NCBI GenBank assembly: GCA_040954595.2
Contig: CM082586.2
Span: forward strand, 5,704,001-5,768,000
Length of the DNA: 64,000 nt
Direction: 5' to 3'
DNA from: Balanoglossus misakiensis
Taxonomy: Eukaryota; Hemichordata
In this document: one piece after another, positions 1-13,200 of the stretch
How positions within the stretch are numbered: position 1 is the stretch's first letter
Layout of the letters: every line of letters begins with the position of its first letter
Translations under genes and position numbers: made by a program
Notes under the pieces: generated by a model
What the model was told of the DNA's origin: nothing
Databases searched by the model: none
What the model saw: the letters and a program-made list of their open reading frames with translations, nothing else

Positions 1-3000
1 ACAACTGTAACATTCAAGTGTTGACATCAGTACATTGTATGAAGCAGTGTGGAAGTTTGATAATTAAAAATATATTCTGGTCAGGTGTACAACCTTGCAA
101 AGTCTGAGTGTCTCGCTAACGAAACCTACAATACTAAAATGGGATTAGTGCGTCAGGTAATGAAAGTAAACATGTAGGGCATTTGTTAATATGAAATTAG
201 ATTTTACCCCTGCTTTTATAACATTGTGAGAGCAAATCGAACTCTTAACGAAATCTATAGCAATTAAGGTTCAGATGAGGTTATAATTCTATGTCTAGCA
301 GGGCCTATTTGAAACCACCCACAGATATGTGCAGTTAAACAAGATGTTTGTCGCGCGACCACGCTGCGCAGACATGTTACTTAATTGCCCGTTGCGGGTG
401 GAAATATTTTACGAGTATTCTACAAAATCAAACAATGAAGGAAGGAGAAAAGAGCACAGCTCGAAAATGTGCCATGGTTTATATTTGCGCCACGTAGAGA
501 GCGAACAGGTGCAATGCATGCCTGTGTCATTACAGATAGACATTCATACACTGGTCTACCCTACATGCAAAACAACCTGCTTGGTCAATTTGCAATAAAT
601 AGAGTCCATCTCACTCAGCTAATGCAACACTGGATCTGTATTAACACATGTGGTGTGGCTAGGGTCAGTCTTGTCGGTCATGTTTTTTGTTTTAAAGTAC
701 GAATACACGAATTAAATTGTAAGGAAATCGTCGAGAGATTTCGGAAATTTAGTCAATTTGATTATCGATGAAGCAAGGGCCTTTGAGTGTGAGAAATAAA
801 GCGTTCCACTCGTTGCGATGCTCGTAATTGGTTTAATAGGAACAATAAGGGAAGTCTTTACTGAATTTGTATTATGCTTTTAGTGATAATGGCAGCCTTG
901 GAACCTGGGACTGGCAAGCGACAAATAGGACATGTTGCTTGTATTCATTCCAACTTGCGATGTGTCAGTCAACAACGGAAATTTACATGTTAATGTAGAA
1001 GCGCACAATACGTATTTGGTACCGAAATGTGTCTAAAAATAAACACCTACTACTGCACATAGTTTCAGAATGGGTGGCAACATGGCAAAAGGAAAGTTGC
1101 ACATTAATTAATGCATTTTTATCTGAAAATTGCTATAATCGAAGAGGACCTGAAATGATGCGAGTTTGCTTTGTGATAGGCAGAATTTACAAAATAGAAA
1201 TGCAATCTGAAGACTGACAAAAAGCAGAGTTTTCTGGAAACATGATACAATTGTCGACAGCTTGAGCATACGCCGCACGTACGTTTCATGTTCGGCTTGG
1301 TGAACACGCCGCCTTGTATTTGCGAAAGAAATGTCGCTTAATCTATCTAAGTTATAAGGGTAAATCCATTTCAAAAATCAGGCAATGGGTGATGGGATCA
1401 ATCTAAACGCAAAACATTACGTGTAAGTCAGTTCACATCTGGCATTTTAGTGATTGGCGGCCTTCAATCAAGGCGAGGATGTGTGCGCAATTTGGAAACA
1501 CGCTTTGAATGGCCGCATTGGTTGAAACCTTTGTATAAACACATTGAAAGAACAGATGTTTTCCTCCACCTTTTGTCTGGGCTACTTAGGCTCAGGGAAA
1601 TAGCACAGAATAGGGTGCAGCGACGAACTGAGACGCAATTACCCAAAATAAATTCAGTTCGGAAGAGTTGTGTCAAGTTCACCTAATTTGTCGGCAGTTG
1701 TTTCTTCCTGCTGTTAATGTCTGAGCACACGCGTAATCGGTTATCTTCTTAAGCCAGACATCTTCAAGTTAGCATGCGATGTATCGATTTATTAGAAAGT
1801 CAATTAGGCATATAGGGTAAGGCCGTACATGATTAAGGCGGTATAGGTGCAACAGTATATATTGTGTATAAAACTTGGTGGGGAAATGCTAGGCTATACC
1901 GGTACATGTAGTGAACAGGAACAATTTTGAAACCTGTTATACAGCACCCAGTTCGGAAAAAAAATTGTTCTCCCAGAGACAGAAATATGAAGAAATGAAA
2001 TACAAGATGGTTATTGCATCCGTGTCCGTGATCAATGATCATTGCGACTGTCTATACATTTTGTTTTCTTGGAAATCGACTGACAGTCACTTATCTGATG
2101 GGTTTATATGGCACCTGGGGCATGCACAAACTCTTGTGTGCAGCAGGCACACCTCTGGGAGAGATTAACAGACATTGATAAAAGTACTCCATATGTCCTT
2201 TCATTCATAATGCTGTCGTAAATCTTGTACGCATTGATTAATGCGATTTTGAATAAAGTAACCCTCTATTTCTGTTACAGAAATATTAATAATCGAAAGA
2301 ATTCTGCAATAGGTAAACTCGCAGATACTTTAGTGTTTTAAAGCTCAATATTTTAATGTGTTTTGAACAAGTTTAACCAAATTTTGTTTTTATTTTCAAA
2401 GCTTTTCAAGTTACCTGACCATGAACAGACTGGGCACAAATATCCTATCCTTATTGCTATGGACAACATTAACAATGAATCCTAAATTCGCCAATCGACT
2501 TCAATTCCAAGGTTACATGTTAAATATTTCCTTCAAAGTAGACACTGTAGCGTGCCTTCAGCTATTTTGTTTTCGTGCGCCTAATTCGTTTCTTAAACAG
2601 TTCACAACTAAAAAAGGAAGTCGATAAAGCGAATCCTCTTAAAGAAGCGGAAACACACTTTGCTCGATTGCTTGATGGACATGTGCCAATGAACTACTGC
2701 AGCACAGAAAGTTTAAGTGTTGACCCTAACATTGTGTTGCACTTGTCATGCGCGTCAGACTAGGCAATTAGGCAGTTAAAATTCACGAATTACTAATATT
2801 TAACACCAGTTTCGCAAGTCACAAATAGCAACCGAGTAAACATTTTTTTATGTGACTAGAACACGGGAAGGAATTTGATTTTTCAGTGTATACACGTATG
2901 TTATTGACAAACTGCTTTATAACATTGATAACTTACTCATTGCTAGTCTACGAGAAATTCTTTCGATTTAAAATGTTACTAATGTCAATACTTGTCTGGT

Positions 3001-6000
3001 GAATTCAAAAGTATGCTTACTAGCTGTTGACGTCACATCATTATCAGCAATGAAAAGGTAATATCCTGCATTAGCAAAAACATATTTTGCATCGCCAACA
3101 GTTATTGGAAAGACAGTTCAGAGGCAAGAAACACGTTAGACTAATATAAAACCGCCTGGCCATTGAAACGAATGTGTGCATAAAGAATATATTTTATTGC
3201 TTTCCTGGCCGTGGTGTGGATGTCAATAGTATAAACATCACCAATATTTCCGTCACGTACACATTTTCTTGGTTGGCAGTGACGACTAATCCAGTAAAAA
3301 ATATTCCAAACTTGCAGGAAATTGTATGCACAGAAAAATGTTATCATTATATATACAAAATGTATCAATTCACTACATAATGAAGAAAATAATGCATTTT
3401 TTTGTTCAACATCACAATTATACATATTTTTTAAATACCTTATCTATAATGTTGCAAGAGAATATCAGCTATTAGAATTTGCAAAGCATTTCATTGATAC
3501 TACGGGTGTATTACTTTATTAATATGAATAGGAAAATCATAGTGTACCTTAGAAAACAAGCTTTAATTTTATAATAATTACTGTCTGTTAGTGTTACCAC
3601 CATTAGAAATTGCGAACACTCTAATCATGGGGACATTGTATTGGAAAAGGTTACCGGCTGTCAGACTTACATGTATGAAATAACATAGTCATGCAAATTC
3701 ATTCTTTCGATTAGAAGGGAAGCTTTGGTAGCAACAGTATAGTCTATATTTCAGTGTACATAACCATTTCTATCAAAAGCATTCGTAATAAGCATTTTAT
3801 TAGAAGGCTTAAGGAATATTATTATTGAAAATTTGACCCTCAAAAGAAAACATGTCGACAACTACTTTCTCGTGTCTATAGAATATGACTATGGTTTCCT
3901 CTCGGGGACTCATGCTAGAATAGTTTGATTACCCTGCGGGCCCATCCAGAATATTGTCTACTGAATGCAGAATTTGAATATTCTTTAAACCTGCTGTATT
4001 GATGTTTTAAGCAAAGTGGCGCGTTACATTACTACAATTAACATTTCAATAACGAATGTTTGCATCGACCGCAGCGAATGAGCTGTTATGCAAAAGCACA
4101 TAAAACACGTTTGGTTCGGATTGTAAAACGAAATCGAAATTGCGGTTTGGTTTAGTCAGACACCCACGTCGAAAGAATCGGTGTATCCTTGAGAAGTAAA
4201 AATAATGCTCAGGTCGATATCTCAATAGCTTGACGTGCGACGAATTTCTCCCACGTAAACAACCTGCAGAATTTTAACATGCGTGATCGCTTCCGTTGGC
4301 ATAAAGACTAAATACGTGCACCCATTAAAGTTCATTTAGTGTCATATGCCTCGGTTCTTCTGTACTTTTGGGATAAAACTTCTGTCATGATGTAATGAAA
4401 ATTCGTCTTGTTTTTTTTTCCGCTTAATTTCAACCACTCTCGATTATGCAAAATCCTTGAAAAAATATTGGAAATCATACCAAAAGATGACCTGACACCT
4501 TTTCTGAAGCTTTCCTTTCGAAGCTATTTCTCCCATGTTCTTCTGTGAAGCACACTGTTTTTCCAGGTAAAAGCAATTCTCACAAAGACGTACTTGGAAT
4601 ATATGCGAGAGCTCAGACAGGAAAATGACATGCGTTAATCTCAGGTGTGATGCGGACAAAGATATCTGCTTTGTAATATGCAATTTATAGGTTAAATAGC
4701 CGCGAGGCTCGAACCAATTGAGGAATCTTGGAAACGTGAATCATTGCAAATTTCAGTGGGCAATCATGTCTACATCCAATCTCGATAACTGAGTGAATAA
4801 TAACGATTGCCCAAGGTGTTTATGCGTCTTATCTGAACGAGTCTTTTACCTAACCATTCTGCAGTTCAAATGTTATGCAAATCCTTCACTTATTGTATAA
4901 CTATAGCCGCTGCTAAATTGGCAATTTAAATTGGCAACAAGCCTTTTTAGCAATGATGTCAAAATGAAAAATGTACACCTCATTTAATGGCAAAGCTATC
5001 AATGATGTTATTTTGAGAATGCATCATTTAATGATATGCAATTCTAACACGGAGACAAGAAAGATGATGAGGGTTGGTGTGATATCATTTATTTATTTAA
5101 GGATAACCACAAATTTAAGATAGAAATGTTTTATTAAATTTGATGGGGACACATAGGAAGGGATTGTCAATGACCACCCAATATGCATATTTCACTGTGA
5201 TTTCCTAATAGGTGGTATTAATATCCTAGAATATTTATGTGACTTTCTTTGACGAAAATACAAATGTAAGACAAAGTTTGCAATTCAGAGAAAATCACGC
5301 TGAATATTCCATCCTTTATATGATATGCCTAGCTGACTCTTTGTTTTTCAATCAATATTTCTGCGCTCAGACAAATGGTATATTGCTTTTATTTATAGAA
5401 ATGTCCATGTCGACAAACATGATCATTTAAAAGACAACTCCCAACTTATATGTGTGGATGCTTGCAGTGAATTTCCAGGCAAGGTTTGACACTAGCCAAT
5501 GAAGTGACAGCTTACATATGGGCAAGGCTTGCTTGCTGTGAATGCTTTTATGGAACACTTTCCTTCATCCCTCTTTCCTTCGCGCCATCTGTGAATAATG
5601 TTGTGTCACGTTGACACAGCCTAATGTACTGGTAGTAATATTGTATTCTTCTGGGAAAACTAAACTGTGTAAAAAGCAGCTAATGTGGAAAACTCTCAAA
5701 AATATTGCTGTAGTGTTACTAACATGGGAATAATCACTGCGCCAGGGGCTCTGGTGCTCCCATACTTACTCTCTAAAAGGGAACAAACAAGGCTCCTTTA
5801 ACGGCATTGGAAGCACTATCTGCTAGATAACACTTGCAAAAAATGCTTATCTTCACAGGCTAAAACCACTTAATTCCTAAATGACAATGTTGCCATGAAT
5901 ACCCTCTGAAATTTTGTTTGTTGCCTTCATTTCCGAAACGCGAAACCAATAAAACGTGATCGATTAACTGGAAAATTTCGTCTCGTGTTACAACACAGCG

Positions 6001-7185
6001 CTCTTACCTCACTAACCTAATGACCCCCTTACTGCACTCAACTTAAATGTATCACTTCAACTACACATTAAGTCTTACAGTATCTACGTGGCTCAGTCCA
6101 GGACCACCTTTAAATAACATAGGTAATGTCATGAAGAGATACATCTTCCAGAATCGCGATAATTTTCTCTCTCTCCTGGTTGAGTAATGCTGATAAAAAG
6201 GCTTACTAGTATTGTACGTGTTGTGCTATCTGGCAATATGGCTATGGCCAGTAAATACATGAATTCAATCTGTGAGTGCCTATTGCCTTACTGTCGTGGG
6301 ACACTGAAAAATCTGTTTGCATTGTCTGAAGTGCTATGGTAAGTGATCACCCGAGACCACTTCACATGCAACACTCAATTGTATACCATCGTTTCAAGCA
6401 GGTTTCCCCATTGCCGTAATTGAAAAACTCGGTTTGTGTATGAGTGCCGTTTTATGATATTAATGTGAACAACTGACCCCATTCATAATGCTTAATACTG
6501 TAAGTACATTTGTGTACATCAAGAATAAACTAGCAAATATCCCGGAGTTTTCTGCAGTCACGCTAGCTGTAAATCACGAGCAAATGCCCCAGGTAATTTC
6601 TAAAAAAAAACATCATTCCCCCCCCCCCCCCCCATGCAATCAACAGAGAAGGTTGATTCGCGTGCAGGAAACAGGCAAACGTGTTCAAGTCGAATTTGGT
6701 GTCGCGCACCAATATGGCCTAAAAAGTTAATCAAATAAAACATATGGAAGTTTACAAAGTCGGGGTTTCAAGAAAGGTTCCGACAGAATGTAATTTAAAA
6801 AAGGACTATATCCCTTGTGGTTATAGAGTCCCTATTAAAATGTCATCTTTGCCTTTCCAGGTTAAGGTCATCATATGCTGTATGTTCTGCTCTATTTATG
6901 GTACATAACTGTATTCTACATGTGTTTACATGATTACAAATCACGTCTCATTGTAACGAACCGATTTGGTTGTCTGTCTGTCTATTTGTCTGACTATTTT
7001 CAATATTTTTCCATTGTATATCTGTGCTCCCAGGGTTTCCATTGCAAGATGTACTGTGTAAGGACTGATTAATTTACTCTAGAATATCAGTAACGTGGAA
7101 ACGCATGTCGGATTCCAACTTCCACTGTAACTGTTTCCCCATATTTTATGTCCTTATTTATTATGTACAATGACTGGTAGCTTAC
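1..7185 (-). other. Gene B intron 3 (incomplete); no exon seen
   Basis: AT-rich non-coding DNA. I looked on the minus strand for the next receptor exon (start D/E-Y, FxRQ, WxDPRL, WxPD) and found no match. Open frames here are short and occur on both strands with no splice-bounded coding signal. A run of 16 C lies at 6,618-6,633. Confidence 0.55.
6618..6633. repeat. Poly-C run (16 C)
   Basis: Uninterrupted C homopolymer read directly, just after a run of nine A. Confidence 0.95.
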
Positions 7186-7253
7186 CATACTTGTCTCTGA
7201 TATTGAGTCAAAACTGCAAATGTATAAGCCACAATATACAGCAACCGCCTGAC
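7186..7253 (-). CDS. Gene B exon 3: first beta strands of the ligand-binding domain
   Basis: Exactly 68 bases, bounded by a TTATTTTCAG acceptor and an ATG|GTAAGC donor. It encodes QAVAVYCGLYIC then SFDSISETSM, the homologue of gene A exon 4 with the same length and phase. Cys79 aligns with gene A Cys91; a further cysteine, Cys84, is special to gene B. Confidence 0.92.
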
Positions 7254-10200
7254 CTGAAAATAACAACGAAGATATTTATGCGATTAATAAAAAAAAATAT
7301 TATTGCATTCTCAACTCAAAATGTAACACATCTTAACCATGTGTCGACTTACATTTCAACGAATATCATCCGTCAATAATATATCCTTTAGTAGACGTAT
7401 CGATGTAATGTTCGACAAAGCATGAACTAAATTACACACAGACGATGACTATGCTGTCAATATCGCTTTGAGATACAGGGCTAATACAGAAACATGGATA
7501 TATCGATATGTAAGTGCAGAAAATTATGCTCTGGATATTCTACAGTTCATATTATGTATCTCGTAGCAGTTATTTGACATGACATTTAGTGGATAAAGTT
7601 GATGAAACACCATTGATCATGCACAAAGTGTGTAAGGTTGCTAAGGGAAACATACTAGGTTTTTAGTCAAGATATTGCAAGAAAATGTTGATTGTATTGG
7701 GAAAAGGAGAGCGGTACACTTCTTTCTGATAGAGCAAACAAACCTCGTCAATAGTCTATAATTAAAAACTAGGTGACTAACAAAACACACTTAAATATAA
7801 ACTTGGTGAATGTCTCAGGATGCACTTCAGTGAATTGAATATGACCACATGCGATATTACAGTGAAACTGGATTTGGGAATGGTTTTAACATTATAAAGC
7901 ATAGTCAAATCTGCCTGACAGCTACATGTACCGGTACATGACAGCTGTTACTTGAACTTTTTTAGCCTGAGAACAAATGTCGACAAGTTATTTGTGGGTG
8001 CAAATTTTGACGTGAAGTTCTCAAACGTGTTGACTGTTTAAGCGAACGGCATGCACTTGCAGCAGCTGAGTACCGTAGTTTCTGCCTAATACAGGAAATC
8101 AGAGTGCTTGTGGCAAAATGTCCTTTGTTAGTTTACTATCTCCTAGGGACTTGGCTATATGTTCTACATTAACCCTTCGGCCTTACTATCCCGTTCGCTG
8201 TCATTTTCGCTTGTAAAGTAACCAAACAAGAAATCTGTGAACCACGGTTCAAATCAGCCGACAATTCCACCCCCAAAATACCTGAAAGGTGTCTAACACA
8301 TCGTTATCCTCCTGTAATTTGAAATTATTCCCAACCGCTTGAATTAACTTCCAATCTTGACGTCTCCCCTGGGACATCATTGCGTGTACCGAGTAAAAGA
8401 AATTGATCATTACTCTCTCGACCCACTTATGCAGTTCATGCAAATTTAATAAGCAAAGCGCACATGGCCAGGCCTCGGGGTGTCAAGAATGAAAAACAAA
8501 GCTCAGGGTATAACTTTTCAGCTCCTTCACAAACGCTAAAGGAGTGATTGATTCATTTCTAAGTCCTTGAAAAGATTTTTTAAAACTAACTGGATAGTTT
8601 CACCATGGGTAATGCTGTGTATAGCCTGAGTAATCCTACAATAATCCATTCAATTCATTTAATTCGGCATCTTCGCTCGACTACAAATAAACATCCTTTA
8701 TTGCAAGAAATGCCGCAAGCTCAGCACCATTTCAACTTAATCGGATTTTACCACATAAAAGTTCAGACCAAGCTTCAATCACTTAAACCTGCTTGGCATT
8801 ATGACGTCTACTAAGCTAGTCTGATAAATGGATCTCTCAATCATTCTAACACCAATCTGAGGCTCTTATCGAATATGGTCAGTAGAAGAGCGTTGTCTCC
8901 AGGTATTGCACCCCACTGTGAACAGTATTTTGCTACCGGTAAATTGAAAAGTATCTGGCAAATTTTCCAAAGAAGGCAGTGGGTTTGGCATCCATTGAGA
9001 TCAAATGTATAAAGTCTGTAGTACATGATTTCACATGTCGAGGTATGGATCTGGTGTGAGAACCAAGACTTATTATCTCCAAGATAAATTCAAGACTATG
9101 GTCTATAATGTACCGGCAAGTTAAAGCACCCAGAGCACAATATAGCCTACGCAGACACTTCTTAACTAACAACTTCTTGCCTGAAATGTGGAATAAACAT
9201 ACACGAATCACTGTGAAAGACGCCCTGCGTCGTAATTCACAATGTGAGATCTGCAGAATGTGGTGTTTTTCATCTCGCAGAAATTGAGCTCCCGTGCCAG
9301 TAGCTAGTGAATTTCTTTAAAGAGCAAGTGGGTGCGGTCGCCAGGACAACGAGCGAACTCCAGCAAAGACAACTGCAGAGAGGAGGCAAAATTCGAAAGT
9401 GCAAACTCGAAAGATGTTACTCCAGTAGAAATTGCATAGAATTTGCCGTAGGCGTCAACAGAGCCACGTTTGTCTTCTGGCATGTTTTTTACTTATTCGG
9501 CTCACGAATCCACTACTTTTTGGAGTATTTATCCCCTGCGAGTCCCACAGTTAAATAGACAGGAAAATACGCCAAAAATTTGCGCTTGGTGATACGTGCG
9601 TTAATGTAATCTCCCGCAATGATTTTTTTCAGTCAGCTAGACCAATTTGTTATGAAGATTCGTTCAACAACCACATGATCGCCAATTTTACTTGAAATGA
9701 ATTTCCAAGATTAAAACTTTCTTCGGCTGGTGGTTTTTAAGTTGCATAGGCGTGTGTGACCAGAGTTATCATCATGTTTTCTTCAGTTCTTTGCCCTTTT
9801 CGAGTTCCGGCTAGTTTTTAGCATGTTGTGAAGATCGGTATGTTCACACACACACACAATACACTTTTTCGATAAAACTTACCATTGGTATTTGGCCGCA
9901 CTCTTAGCTTCTCATCGTTGAGAAAATCCGTCAACATTCTGCTAAGATCGGCATTCACCGGCACTGTAACCTCATTGGGGCTATACGTGAGCAATCGCTC
10001 TGTGCTGTTCTCAGGTTCTTCGTCACCTTCGGTCACAATACTGTGGAAAGAAATCGCAATCTCATCAACATATCATCATCAGTTGTGTTTAGATTGTTTT
10101 CCTGGTTATAAATCAATGAATTATTAATTTATCACTTGGTTATAATTTTGTATCTACCTTAAAGACGCATTTGCTGTCTGTTTTAGAATTTTTCAATAGC

Positions 10201-13200
10201 AACATAGATGTAAAAGTGTGGAGGGGGTGTCTTGCCCAGGTGTGCTTACAGGCAGGTGTTCAATAATTTAAACTCTTGCTCCAGCTACGCCTGAAATTGA
10301 CTTAATAGAGGAAACCGAAGAACATCGGAGATAATTTGAAGATATTTTCAGGCAAACAAGAGTGCAAAAACCTCCCAACCCACAGGGCTTACAGTACTTG
10401 TGACGTATACGCTAAAAATAAATGTATATTTGAGTTTTAGACGCCACTGGTGACCGAATCCCATTGAAAGTGGAAAATGGATTAACCGAACTGTGTATAA
10501 AACGCACGATCGCCCTTAGACGTGGACTACTAAGCAAAGGGACATGTTTGCATTATGTAGCGCTGTAACGACCTGTTGTGCAGTGGAATAAACTCTCAAA
10601 GTCAGCAGCGCATAAAACCACGACGCTTCAGAATATCACGTCGTTAACTGCCCAAGTACGTTTATGGACGAGTAGTTTCATTCCACTTGATTTACTGTGC
10701 GCCCCAACAATGTACATCATTTGTGACAGGGTTTTTGCTTATTATCATGTTGACGGTATGATCTTTCTCTGTTTGTCTCTGTCTTTCTGTCTAGGCCTCT
10801 CTCACTCCCTTATGTGTTTTGCCACTGTGCCTGAGTACAAGCACTCGTTGGCCGCATTGTGAGCATAAATATCTGCGCGTCGCTTGTAAAATAATGAAGA
10901 AAAAATGTTTGATTATACCAAACATTTATTTGATAGGAAAGTCAAAAAGCAACTTTATTATGGACGCCAGCTGCAGTCCGTAAACGTTTAGATTGCCAGA
11001 CCAGATTAGCCTCGTCAGTAACTTATATTCACTCAATCACATAAGCATTATCTTGACATCGCATTGTTGGACTGTTTATCTGTTTTTCAAATCAAAAATT
11101 CAAATCACACGTTGTGCCATCTGAACTCTACGGTATTGAAAAACGGCCATTTCCCCCCTGGCGGACACAGCTGTTACAGGTCCACCAATGATGGGAACTG
11201 ATTATTAGTGGAGAAATCAGTTGTAGACAGAACATTAATTGAATTCGGAGTTCGTACAATAATCATCCGCAGTAATCCTCTGTGCTAGTTTTCTATCTGC
11301 TGCAAGTAATAAAACTATACCTAGCAGACAAACCCATCTGTTCAGTGGCAGATCGCTTAAAGTTATCTTAGATTTTCCTCGGTAGCTGAGAAATAATTAT
11401 TGGCGAATCCTAAGATATAATTAAGTCCACAAGAGGAGTTGTTAAACCTCTCTAAGATGACTACCCAAAGCCCGTCCGTATTAATATGTTCTCAAATATA
11501 GCTTTCATAATGATAACAGCTTTGTCATCTTCGCTTCTTGCATTAGTTTCATTATGGCTGCTGTCAGAAGTGTTCGTTCCTTTGCATTTGCTGGCACATG
11601 TCTTTGGTTATAGTTTTATATCAAAATGTGCTAAACTTTCCACCCTAAGGATTCTAAATTCATGCACGCTCTAGACTTTTATAGCCGAACATTAAGTGGA
11701 TTTACTGAATGTGTCCTGTCGTCGTGATACTCATGCTATTTAACTTTTAAAAAGGACTAGTATTAACAGATTGTCAGACAGAATCCATAGAATAAAACAT
11801 TAGATAAAGTGATCCATCAATCGATGAAATGAATAACTTTGAAGTAGCCGCATATATAATATTCACCTTTTATGGAGATGTGTGTCTCACGACCAACAGG
11901 CTTTGAGATTTAGAAACTAAGCAGGATACTTAAGGAACTTGAAGTAAAAGTCTAATTATTTTACTCTTCATCAGGAGGGGGTTATGATAACCAAAGTAAG
12001 ACTTTTATTAACGTACTTCTTGCGTTTTACTTGGGAAGATTGACTCAGACAGATCTTTAATATATGACATTCAATAAGCATTTAGTGTACAAGAAAACAC
12101 ACATTTACAATGTAATTTACGTAAAGTAGGATAACATGTTAGTGTAATTATGTATACACAAACTGTATTGGCCAAGTCAGTTGTCGTTAGGGCTTATAGC
12201 TCTACGTTGGCATTCCAGCTGCAACATTTTCTTCCATACATGCAAGTGTTCTGAAATCATTATATGGTGCTTGGCAGAGAGTGGAAAATACCCAATTTCC
12301 TTTATTTTTCATTGACTTTCGATTCTTTGCAAAATGAGGTCATGAGAATCTGCCATGTCGTGATATGACTTTGATCGTTTTAATGAAAAAAATAAAGAAC
12401 ATATGATATTTTTCAGCATGCACCAAGCACCACAATGATATCATGACACAGGTTTAAATCTGGTTCATTGTATTTTCAGTGAACCATAAGGTTGCTTTGA
12501 CAATTTCAAATCAAATCTCCTCCCAAAAACCTTGGATGCAATTAGAGATATCGAGCATAATTGCCGAAGTGGGGCTATACTTAATGTACATTTGTTTCCT
12601 TTGTGTTGAATAAAATTTAAGTCAACGTGTACATATGCCTCTACACACATCAAAACTAAATGTGATCTTGACCCTCGGTCAGTGCGTGGGTTAACATGAA
12701 GATGTGTAATATGAATGCAGTTTTAGTGACTTTCCATCAGGCTATAATATCAAGCTTAACAAAACATTGAAGATTTTGTCATTTTTGTATCATAGGTAAT
12801 TGATTTGTACATCGTCGTGAGTAACATAGATCCCCCGCCTCAGCTAAAGTGGTCGAGCAATTATATGCTAGCCTGAAGAACGTTTGCATGAAATATTTTA
12901 AGAATTAAGATATCCAACAGCAAATGAAACTATAAGTCACTCTGCAGGCGGACAAAGAAATTTGTCATTCTGTATAATCATTAAGATATTCTTATTTGTC
13001 TTGTGTTCTGTGATATAACGATGTGTAGTAAGTTAAAACACTTTAAACTAATTCATTATTGATAACAGTATAAATGTTTTGTATTTTTCATTTCCTATTC
13101 TGTTTTTATGGGTTCACTGTTTGCGTTAGAAATTAGCCATTATATCTGGTGTGCCTCACACACTGTAACCCTTATATTGAGGCTTTTCCAGGGAAGTCCT

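Noticed and set aside
4700-4722. GGTTCGAGCC on the minus strand, like a tRNA B box
   Set aside because: The flanking bases cannot pair as a T-arm stem and no A box or acceptor stem is present.
12251-12450. Inverted repeat with TGGTGCTTGG arms and about 150-base spacer
   Set aside because: Only ten bases are exactly paired, with gaps beyond; too weak to call a hairpin or mobile element.
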